From NCBI GenBank assembly GCA_027294925.1, contig JAPULM010000218.1, positions 1-5,520 of the forward strand: a stretch of 5,520 nt of DNA. Reading direction: 5' to 3'. Position 1 is the first letter of the stretch. Each line of letters begins with the position of its first letter. The translations under genes were made by a program, and so were the position numbers. The notes beneath the pieces are model-generated. The model was not told the origin of the DNA, made no database searches, and saw only the letters and a list, made by a program, of their open reading frames with translations. The DNA is from a bacterium. Its GTDB lineage: Bacteria > Tectomicrobia > Entotheonellia > Entotheonellales > Entotheonellaceae. This document shows, in pieces, positions 1 through 5,442 of this stretch.

Positions 1-30
1 TATCGATAAGTACACATCATCGTCGGTCAT
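1..30 (-). CDS. Possible 5' end of a leftward gene (partial)
   Basis: On the minus strand an ATG at 30-28 opens a frame that stays open to the window edge, reading MTDDDVYLSI. An AAGGG-like purine run lies about six bases upstream of this ATG, a reasonable ribosome binding site. Ten codons are too few to recognise a family, and an open stretch of this length is expected by chance. It would be transcribed away from the IS remnant. It is included only because of the start codon and ribosome-site combination. Confidence 0.22.
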   Translation of the reverse strand, partial: MTDDDVYLSI

Positions 31-79
31 GTTATACCCTTTTTTATGAGGCGGCCTATGTCACACGTGGTAATTTCCC

Positions 80-92
80 GGTTCTGTCGCAA
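80..92 (+). repeat. IS6-family left terminal inverted repeat
   Basis: The sequence GGTTCTGTCGCAA matches the IS6-family end pattern (GG, two variable bases, CTGTTGCAA; IS26 and IS257/IS431 have close versions), with a C in place of the second T of TGTTG. It lies 69 bp before the transposase ATG, the expected distance for this family. The element may begin at 80; the exact outer base cannot be fixed without the other end. Confidence 0.62.
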
Positions 93-115
93 TTTTTATT
101 TGAGTCGACTTGAGA

Positions 116-154
116 TATGATCTCCCTCTATGAGCAGCGTCATTGATGAGGGAG
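116..154 (+). promoter_or_regulatory. Transposase leader: -10-like box and hairpin over the ribosome binding site
   Basis: A TATGAT box (116-121) is one base from the sigma70 -10 consensus, though no good -35 is seen at the right distance. Directly after it, CTCCCTC (122-128) is perfectly complementary to GAGGGAG (148-154). GAGGGAG is the transposase Shine-Dalgarno sequence, seven bases before the ATG at 162. Inside the loop, ATGA (130-133) can pair with TCAT (140-143), extending the structure. A transcript starting about seven bases after the -10 box would begin at the end of the left arm and so lack most of it. A transcript entering from outside would carry the whole hairpin. The pairing is seen directly; the control function is inferred. 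Confidence 0.4.
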
Positions 155-161
155 CGAGACG

Positions 162-302
162 ATGGTGATCAGTTTCAAAGGTGCGCATTTTCCCCCAGAG
201 GTTATTCTCATGGGCGTCTGTTGGTATTTGGCCTACCCGCTGAGCACGCGCCGCGTCGAAGAACTCATGGAGGAACGCGGGGTTAAGCTCGATCACGCCA
301 CT
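162..302 (+). pseudogene. IS6-family transposase, truncated after ~47 codons
   Basis: The start MVISFKGAHFPPEVILMGV, then YPLSTRRVEELMEERGVKLDHAT, is characteristic of IS6-family transposases. This part is the N-terminal helix-turn-helix region that contacts the element ends; the pattern YPLS..R.VEELM.ERGV.(V/L)DHAT is near-invariant. The family then continues with I/V-x-R-W-V and, much later, the catalytic DDE residues. Here the reading frame instead switches to unrelated residues (QLSSAIEPI) at about 303 and ends at a TAA at 354-356, inside the opposite strand of pth. The whole catalytic RNase H-fold domain is missing, so the product cannot transpose DNA. The start is supported by GAGGGAG seven bases upstream. 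Any transcript would run antisense into the 3' end of pth. Confidence 0.9.
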
Positions 303-305
303 CAA

Positions 306-920
306 TTATCCTCGGCGATTGAACCGATTCATCGCAATGTCAAACCCCTCTCGTAAAAACGTCAAAACCGCGTCCTTGGCCTGCGCCATGGCATCCTCCA
401 AGTCAGGCTTTTCGGACTCGGCAAAAGGCGACAAGACATAGTCAACTTGCTGTCCACGAGCGAAATCGCTGCCAATGCCAACGCGCAGCCGCGGGAAGTC
501 GGACGTGCCCAATTGATCGATAATGTCCTGCATCCCGTTATGCCCCCCGGCACCGCCTTTTTTCCGCAGCCGGATGGTTCCAAGCGACAAACTGATATCA
601 TCGAAAATAACCAACAGGTCATGTTGCTCAAGTCGTAAGGCTCGCACATAATGGGCTACTGCGGCGCCACTACGATTCATGTGGGTTAACGGCTTGATCA
701 GGGCGAAGGCGCGTCCAGCATAGGATCCCTTGCCAGCAATAGCTAACTTATTGTATCCAAACAGAGCCTTTAATTTCGACAATGGCACAGCTCCAAAGCT
801 ATCATCAGAAAGCCGCATACGTGTCCGTTCAGCAATGGCGTCAGCGATCATAAAGCCGACGTTATGGCGTGTGTTCGCATACTTAGGTCCAGGATTTCCC
901 AATCCAACAATGAGTTGCAT
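306..920 (-). CDS. pth: Peptidyl-tRNA hydrolase
   Basis: This is the bacterial-type Pth (204 residues; E. coli Pth is 194). It cleaves the ester bond of peptidyl-tRNAs that drop off ribosomes and recycles the tRNA in the cytoplasm; it is normally essential. The start MQLIVGLGNPGPKY is diagnostic. Residues equivalent to the E. coli catalytic set are present: Asn9 (GLGNPG), His19 (TRHNVG), Met81-Asn82 (KPLTHMNRSG), Asp107 (VIFDD) and Asn128 (GGAGGHNG). DFPRLRVGIG follows at 141-150, and the protein ends AMNRFNRRG, a normal family end. Between His19 and Met81 it is about 15 residues longer than E. coli Pth. Ribosome binding is weak: AGGGA sits only two bases before the ATG. The common upstream partner rplY (ribosomal protein L25) is not present. 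The TAA stop (308-306) lies about 4 bp from the IS6 junction, so native downstream DNA and any terminator have been replaced. Confidence 0.97.
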   Translation of the reverse strand: MQLIVGLGNPGPKYANTRHNVGFMIADAIAERTRMRLSDDSFGAVPLSKLKALFGYNKLAIAGKGSYAGRAFALIKPLTHMNRSGAAVAHYVRALRLEQHDLLVIFDDISLSLGTIRLRKKGGAGGHNGMQDIIDQLGTSDFPRLRVGIGSDFARGQQVDYVLSPFAESEKPDLEDAMAQAKDAVLTFLREGFDIAMNRFNRRG

Positions 921-978
921 ATTCCCTACTATGCCGCGCTTGGCCAGATTGATTCATCGTTTAGCCTCATCGCAAGTC

Positions 979-987
979 ATTATGCCA
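979..987 (-). promoter_or_regulatory. Possible extended -10 promoter of pth
   Basis: On the minus strand TGGCATAAT fits an extended -10 (TGn followed by a hexamer one base from TATAAT). It would start transcription near 972, giving a leader of about 50 bases. A -35-like TTGACG also occurs on the same strand (1017-1012) but is too far away to pair with this box. Extended -10 promoters tolerate a poor -35. Single-site pattern matching only. Confidence 0.33.
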
Positions 988-1120
988 TAAACGTCTATAT
1001 CATTGCATCGACGTCAAGCGCAAAGAAATTGTCAGCAGACCCTGTTTTAGGGGTAAAAAGCCGCTGAAGACGTCTTTGTGCCGTCTATGCCCTCAATGCT
1101 CAAGAAGGTCCCACAGCTCG

Positions 1121-1142
1121 TGCTGGCTGCCGGCAGTCAGCA
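1121..1142. repeat. 22-bp near-perfect palindrome in the intergenic region
   Basis: The left arm TGCTGGCTGCC (1121-1131) and right arm GGCAGTCAGCA (1132-1142) are reverse complements except for one position (G1126 against T1137, a G-U pair in RNA). The core CTGCCGGCAG (1127-1136) is a perfect 10-bp palindrome. There is no T-tract on either side, so it is not a standard terminator. It could be a two-fold operator, a REP-like element or part of an RNA hairpin. Arm symmetry is seen directly; any function is unknown. Confidence 0.5.
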
Positions 1143-1271
1143 GGGCCACGATCAGCAGCATGAAAACGATGCGGCGGGTGGTGCACGATGAGCCGTCTGG
1201 GTCTGACCTGAAAAAATAAAATTTATCACCACCTGGGGACTCGCCAGTATTGCGAAGTCTTGCGTTTGCTG

Positions 1272-1301
1272 TTGACTTTACAACCTTGTCAGGCCGATAA
1301 T
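1272..1301 (+). promoter_or_regulatory. Sigma70-type promoter of hyuAB with overlapping inverted repeat
   Basis: TTGACT (1272-1277) and GATAAT (1296-1301) each match five of six bases of the sigma70 -35 and -10 consensus and are 18 bp apart. Transcription would begin near 1308, leaving a leader of about 70 bases before hyuA. The -35 is overlapped by a short inverted repeat, GTTG (1271-1274), six bases, CAAC (1281-1284). Two TTGCG direct repeats start at 1250 and 1260, exactly ten bases apart, just upstream. A regulator bound at these sites would touch the -35 or its upstream face. The promoter is the best on this strand in the gap; the operator reading is inference. Confidence 0.52.
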
Positions 1302-1333
1302 GAGGCGTTTTTTAGCGCTACACAGTACGGGTA

Positions 1334-1364
1334 TTTTCCTATCGTTTGAACGATGTCCGGAAAG
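1334..1364 (+). promoter_or_regulatory. Stem-loop / inverted repeat in the hyuA leader
   Basis: ATCGTT (1341-1346) and AACGAT (1349-1354) form a perfect 6-bp inverted repeat around TG. Flanking TTTCC (1335-1339) and GGAAA (1359-1363) are also complementary, so the transcript could form a two-part hairpin with an asymmetric internal loop (one base against four). It lies between the predicted start of transcription and the hyuA ATG. The outer right arm GGAAAGG is purine-rich and could be a distant ribosome site, though a weaker AGG five bases before the ATG is better placed. As DNA the repeat could be a repressor site; as RNA it could affect translation. Confidence 0.42.
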
Positions 1365-1380
1365 GTAATGATAGGCTGGT

Positions 1381-3465
1381 ATGGCACATTATGAATTGGC
1401 GATAGACATAGGCGGAACCTTCACTGATGTGGTGCTCATCGACCTGGAGAAGGGACACTATCAACTGGCCAAGACACCTTCAACGCCCGGTGATCCCTCA
1501 CAGGGATTCCTCAATGGCCTGACGCAAATACTCAGCGTATCGCAGGTGCAATCCGAAGCGTTGCAACACATCTACCACGGCACCACCATCGCCACCAACG
1601 CGATTCTGGAAGGGCGCGGTGCCACCGTAGGCTTGATGGTCACCGACGGGTTCAAGTATGTACTAGAGATCGCCCGTCATGCCATGGATCGTCTCGCCAG
1701 CCCTTATACCTGGATGAAGCCTGCCAGACCTATACCACCGGAGAACATCTACGAGATTCCGGAACGGCTCGAGTTCGACGGACGGGTTGTCATCCCGCTG
1801 GACGAAGAAGCCGTTCGGCAGGCCGCCCGCCAGCTCAAGACGTCCGGTATTGACGCCATTGCCGTTTCTCTCATCCACGCCTATGCCAATGCAGCCCATG
1901 AACAGCGTGTACGAGAACTTATTTTAGAAGAACATGCAGCCGCCATGGTCTCCCTGTCCTCCGAGGTGTTACCGGTGTTCAGAGAATATGAGCGCACCAT
2001 GACCACCGTTCTTAACGCCTACGTCATGCCTCAGGTCAGCCATTATATTGCCAACCTCAGCCGCGAATTAAAAGCGCGCCGCATCGACGCACGCTTGCTG
2101 ATTATGCAATCCGGCGGCGGTGTTATCGGGGCGGATAGCGCCACCCAACAGCCGGTCTATACCGCCTTGTCCGGTCCTGCAGCGGGCGTCATGGGCGCCC
2201 TACACTTCGGCCAGGCCAGCGGTTTTGACAACCTTGTATCGTTTGACATGGGTGGCACCAGCACTGATGTATCCCTGATCACCAAACAAGGGGTAACCTG
2301 TACAGCGGAGGGCATGCTGGGTAATTGGCCCATACAGTTGCCCATGCTGGACATCCACACGATTGGAGCTGGAGGTGGGAGTATTGCCTGGCTCACACCA
2401 TCCAACAACTTGATGGTGGGCCCCCGTAGTGCCAGTGCTGAGCCCGGACCGGTCTGTTACGATCGAGGTGGAACCGAACCCACGGTGACCGACGCCAACC
2501 TGGTACTAGGACGGATCGCTCCCTCTCTACTAGATGGTGCACTTCAATTGAACGTCGAAGCGGCCAAGCGAGCTATTGAAGACAACATTGCACGGCCACT
2601 CGGTTTAGACCTTTACCGGGCCGCCAGTGGCATCTTGCAAATCGTCGACAACAACATGATGGGCGCCATCCGAACGGTGAGTATCGAACGCGGCCACGAT
2701 CCGCGCCAATTTGCTCTGGTGGCCTTTGGCGGCGCCGGTCCCATGCACGCCACCGAGGTTGCTCAACTGCTCGACATGCCCGTCGTCTGCATACCTCGGA
2801 ACCCTGGCGTTGCATCGGCCTACGGCTTATTGGTAAGCGATTTCAAAAATGATTATGCACGTACCTTCCTGCAGCGCCCCCCGCACTACGACTTTGACGC
2901 CATGCAAGCCGTGTATCTAGGGCTAGAGGGGAAGGGGCAAAACTGGTTAGAGGTGGAAAGGGTGCCGTCGGATCAATGGACACTCAGACGCTCGGCTGAT
3001 TTGCGCTATGCGCACCAGGGATTTGAGGTGACGGTGGATTTCGATGCCCAGGAGGTAACGCCTCAGAGTGTGGAGGCGCTGCTGCAAAGCTTCCACCGAC
3101 AGCACAAGCAGCTCTATGGCTTTGCCCTTGAGCAGCCGGTGGAAATTGTGACCTTACGGGTTACGGCGCTCGGACAACTGAATCGCAGACCGACGCTGTC
3201 GCTGCCTGCGGAGACCGGTCCCCCGGAGCAGGCCTTGATAGGGAAACGGCCAGTGTATTTTGACAAAGAAGGTGGCTTTGTCGACTGCCCTAGGTACCGC
3301 CGCGAGAAACTTGCGCCAAATTTTACCATTGCCGGACCTGCCATTTTAGAGCAAACGGACAGCACCTTGGTGGTGTCGCCTGGCTGGTGCGGGCAAATAG
3401 ATGCTAGCGGCAATTTGATCCTGCGTCCGGACACTCAATCAACCACTGGTGGTACGATATCATAG
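1381..3465 (+). CDS. hyuA: Hydantoinase/oxoprolinase family subunit A (ATP-binding subunit)
   Basis: This 694-residue protein has the usual length and domain order of HyuA-type subunits: Hydant_A_N (about 4-185), the Hydantoinase_A core (about 200-490) and the C-terminal domain (about 510-680). ASKHA-fold phosphate motifs are intact: AIDIGGTFTDVVLID (7-21), HGTTIATNA (66-74), SFDMGGTSTDVSL (287-299) and TIGAGGGSIAW (327-337). Further family blocks are REYERTMTTVLNAYVMP (201-217), SGPAAGVMGA (264-273), GPRSASAEPGPVCY (347-360) and AFGGAGPMHA (448-457). The family uses ATP to activate a carbonyl or carboxyl group for hydantoin, 5-oxoproline or lactam ring opening, or for acetone/acetophenone carboxylation. 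Which applies is not shown. The C-terminal block reads DLRYAHQGFEV (540-550), where many relatives have RYxGQ. No signal peptide, so cytoplasmic. The ATG places the first glycine motif at the normal distance from the N terminus. The partner gene follows after 72 bp. Confidence 0.96.
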   Translation: MAHYELAIDIGGTFTDVVLIDLEKGHYQLAKTPSTPGDPSQGFLNGLTQILSVSQVQSEALQHIYHGTTIATNAILEGRGATVGLMVTDGFKYVLEIARHAMDRLASPYTWMKPARPIPPENIYEIPERLEFDGRVVIPLDEEAVRQAARQLKTSGIDAIAVSLIHAYANAAHEQRVRELILEEHAAAMVSLSSEVLPVFREYERTMTTVLNAYVMPQVSHYIANLSRELKARRIDARLLIMQSGGGVIGADSATQQPVYTALSGPAAGVMGALHFGQASGFDNLVSFDMGGTSTDVSLITKQGVTCTAEGMLGNWPIQLPMLDIHTIGAGGGSIAWLTPSNNLMVGPRSASAEPGPVCYDRGGTEPTVTDANLVLGRIAPSLLDGALQLNVEAAKRAIEDNIARPLGLDLYRAASGILQIVDNNMMGAIRTVSIERGHDPRQFALVAFGGAGPMHATEVAQLLDMPVVCIPRNPGVASAYGLLVSDFKNDYARTFLQRPPHYDFDAMQAVYLGLEGKGQNWLEVERVPSDQWTLRRSADLRYAHQGFEVTVDFDAQEVTPQSVEALLQSFHRQHKQLYGFALEQPVEIVTLRVTALGQLNRRPTLSLPAETGPPEQALIGKRPVYFDKEGGFVDCPRYRREKLAPNFTIAGPAILEQTDSTLVVSPGWCGQIDASGNLILRPDTQSTTGGTIS

Positions 3466-3519
3466 CCAAACTAAAACCGTCGGGTCTTACGACTCATAAC
3501 ACCGCCAACGGCACCGAGC

Positions 3520-3531
3520 AGGAGTTCTCCT
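3520..3531 (+). promoter_or_regulatory. hyuB ribosome binding site inside a small inverted repeat
   Basis: AGGAG (3520-3524) is the only good Shine-Dalgarno sequence in the hyuA-hyuB gap. It is 13 bases from the ATG at 3538, longer than the usual 5-9. It is followed after two bases by its exact complement CTCCT (3527-3531), so AGGA/TCCT could pair around a GTTC loop. Such pairing would hide the site but would also shorten the effective distance. The stem is only four or five base pairs and may be weak. No other in-frame start codon lies nearby that would give better spacing. Confidence 0.38.
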
Positions 3532-3537
3532 ATCGAC

Positions 3538-5394
3538 ATGACACAGCAAGAGCAGAACACAGGTAACGATACACAAGCCGCCCGGCCTGGCGTGGATCCC
3601 ATTACACGCCAGCTGATCAGAGGCTCGCTTAAAGCAGCCCGGCAAGAATGTGAAATGGTGATCGAACGAACCGCGATGTCTGCCTTTATCCGGGAAAAGA
3701 AGGACTATCGTATCTGTTTCCTAGATCGAGACGGACGTAGCGTCTACGGCGAAGACCAAGGCGCTGATGCGTTAGGGTGCGTATGGGATTTCTATCCTCG
3801 TGAGAGCATGAAGCCGAAAGACCTCTACTGGTACAATGACCCGTATATCTCTCGTGGGGCTGTCACGCATACACCTGATATGACCTTCATTACGCCGGTG
3901 TTCTTTGATGACGAGCTGGTTGCCTATTGCTTCTCATGGGCTCATTTCTGGGATTTAGGCGGCGCCCGGCCGGGCAGCATCGGTCCCGCCAACACGGAGA
4001 TTTTCCACGATGGAACGTTGGTGCCCCCAGTCAAGCTCATCGACCAAGGCAAGCGCAACGACGAAGTGTATCGTATCGTCCTACGCAACTCGCGTTACCC
4101 TGACCTGTTAGAAGGCGACAGTCAGGCGTTAATGTCCGCTGCCAGAGTAGCCGAGGAGCGCCTGGTCGCGTTATTTCAGCGCTATGGTAAGGAAACCATG
4201 CTCGAGGCATTCAGCATGTTTCAGCAAGAGACCGGCGACTTCGTCCGCCAGCAAGCTCTAAAACTTATTCCGCCCGGCACCTACACGGTTAGCGATTATT
4301 TGGACACTGATGGCGCGACGGATCGATGGTATTCCTTCAAGATGAGCCTCATCCGTCAGGATGACCACATTAGTGTGGATCTCAGAGAAAGCGACGATCA
4401 GGCCAAGGGTTCGATCAACTTCATCACCAATCCTGTTATTCTGAGTTCTTATTTCGGTCAGTATTTTCACAGCTTCGATACATCGTTATTGATGAATCAG
4501 GGATTGGTGGCTTGTATTGACGATGTCCAGTTGCGCCAAGGCAGTATCCTACAGCCCAATTGGCCGGCGGCCCTGGGCTGCCGAGCCCATACCTTCCACA
4601 AGTTGCGTAGCGCTGTACGGGCAACGATCGCCAAGGCTACTGGCGGTAATGTCATGGCCGGTAGCGCCGTTTATATCATTGCCTACTGGCGCATGAAAGA
4701 CCCCGTCAGCGGCGAAGGGTTACTATGTACCGATGGCATCGCCGTCGGTCATGGTGCGCGGCCTTTTGCCGACGGCCACGACGCCATCTACCAACGTCAC
4801 AATCAGAACTATCCTGCTGAATTCATCGATATGGAATATCCCTTACGTCTGGAACGCTACGCCCTGCGTCCCGACTCAGGAGGGCCTGGCCAATACCGTG
4901 GCGGCTGTGGCATCATCCGCGATATCCGACTCCTGGCCGATGAAGGGACGTTTGGCCTGCGGGTGGAACACAACCGTTTTCCAACCTTCGGCGTCGCCGG
5001 TGGTATGGGAGGCAGCACCAGTCGTGTGGTGCTCAACCCCGGCACGCCCGATGAAAAAGAAGTCAAATCGTTTTCAGACGACAACATCTGGCGCAAAGGC
5101 GACCTGGTCCGTATCTACTCTGCTGGTGGGGGAGGTTGGGGTAACCCTCTGGAGCGGGAAATTACAGACGTGGAGAGGGATGTACGGGGTCATTTCATCT
5201 CTCTCGAAGCCGCACACCGTGATTATGGTGTCGTCATCGATCCGGAAACCCTGCAAGCTGATATTCCGGCAACCGAGACACAACGTAAAGCGATGGCGGA
5301 AACCCGCCCTCCCACCAAATTGTTCCATCGTTTTTTCTACTTCGATGACGAAGCAGAAGAACGCCAATGGATCGAAAAACAATTTCCGCGCTAG
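3538..5394 (+). CDS. hyuB: Hydantoinase/oxoprolinase family subunit B
   Basis: A 618-residue HyuB-type protein, the partner of the ATP-binding subunit upstream. Family blocks in order are DPITRQLIRGSL (20-31), YNDPYISRGAVTHTPDMTFI (99-118), SWAHFWDLGGARPGS (133-147), TEIFHDGTLVPPVKL (153-167), ALGCRAHTF (345-353), RLERYALRPDSGGPGQYRGG (437-456) and SAGGGGWGNPLERE (528-541), ending in the usual EAAHRDYGVVID block (557-568). Solved relatives bind a metal on this subunit through Asp and His residues; Asp73, His111, Asp114 and His136 are my candidates here, from conservation. The commonest relatives have NDPYxGGTHLPD; here two extra residues give NDPYISRGAVTHTPD, pointing to a divergent subfamily. 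About 20 extra N-terminal residues and a charged tail of about 50 residues after the last family block are present. No hydantoin racemase, carbamoylase or transporter is visible in the window, so the substrate stays open. Cytoplasmic; forms a complex with HyuA. Confidence 0.96.
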   Translation: MTQQEQNTGNDTQAARPGVDPITRQLIRGSLKAARQECEMVIERTAMSAFIREKKDYRICFLDRDGRSVYGEDQGADALGCVWDFYPRESMKPKDLYWYNDPYISRGAVTHTPDMTFITPVFFDDELVAYCFSWAHFWDLGGARPGSIGPANTEIFHDGTLVPPVKLIDQGKRNDEVYRIVLRNSRYPDLLEGDSQALMSAARVAEERLVALFQRYGKETMLEAFSMFQQETGDFVRQQALKLIPPGTYTVSDYLDTDGATDRWYSFKMSLIRQDDHISVDLRESDDQAKGSINFITNPVILSSYFGQYFHSFDTSLLMNQGLVACIDDVQLRQGSILQPNWPAALGCRAHTFHKLRSAVRATIAKATGGNVMAGSAVYIIAYWRMKDPVSGEGLLCTDGIAVGHGARPFADGHDAIYQRHNQNYPAEFIDMEYPLRLERYALRPDSGGPGQYRGGCGIIRDIRLLADEGTFGLRVEHNRFPTFGVAGGMGGSTSRVVLNPGTPDEKEVKSFSDDNIWRKGDLVRIYSAGGGGWGNPLEREITDVERDVRGHFISLEAAHRDYGVVIDPETLQADIPATETQRKAMAETRPPTKLFHRFFYFDDEAEERQWIEKQFPR

Positions 5395-5442
5395 ACCAAG
5401 ACAGGTGATCTCTGCGGGGAACGGACGCCGCTATACAACCAT

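Larger units (their letters stand above)
80..302 (+). mobile_element. IS6-family (IS26-like) insertion sequence remnant, left end only
   Basis: The fragment starts with a terminal repeat typical of the IS6 family, continues through an untranslated leader, and contains the first ~47 codons of the transposase. IS6-family elements are about 0.8 kb, with a single transposase of roughly 230-240 residues and 14-20 bp terminal repeats. Here only about 220 bp remain. Transposase similarity ends after the Asp-His-Ala-Thr motif at residues 44-47 (291-302), and the sequence then becomes the 3' end of pth. No matching right terminal repeat is visible elsewhere in the window, so target-site duplication cannot be tested. 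The element cannot move by itself, but a full-length related copy elsewhere could still act on its left end. The right boundary is inferred from loss of protein similarity and is good to a few bases. Confidence 0.78.
921..1380. other. 460-bp divergent intergenic region between pth and hyuA
   Basis: No convincing gene is present. The pth-proximal part (921-1060) is AT-richer and holds the pth promoter candidate. A distinctly GC-richer patch follows at about 1061-1205. It contains the 10-bp palindrome AAGACGTCTT (1067-1076), a 22-bp near-palindrome (1121-1142), and a 22-codon minus-strand frame (1161-1093) with a hydrophobic start, listed as a finding. From about 1210 the sequence becomes AT-rich again, including ATAAA-A-TTTAT (1216-1226). 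It then leads into the hyuA promoter and a structured leader. No tRNA, riboswitch core or terminator with a T-tract was recognised. Confidence 0.55.

Noticed and set aside
96..305. 69-codon minus-strand frame across the IS remnant
   Set aside because: It is antisense to clearly recognisable IS6 transposase and terminal sequence and has no similarity of its own.
1040..1054. CCCT-GTTTT-AGGG stem-loop as a terminator
   Set aside because: The stem is only four base pairs and no T-tract follows on either strand; neither adjacent gene ends here.
1096..1191. 31-codon plus-strand frame MLKKVPQLVLAAG...
   Set aside because: No ribosome site, glutamine/glycine/alanine-rich tail without recognisable features, and it overlaps the better minus-strand frame and the palindrome.
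3463..5394. Amber (TAG) recoding, since both hyuA and hyuB end in TAG and hyuB stays open afterwards
   Set aside because: Read-through of hyuA meets TAA two codons later, and both proteins already have complete family C-termini, so TAG acts as a normal stop.
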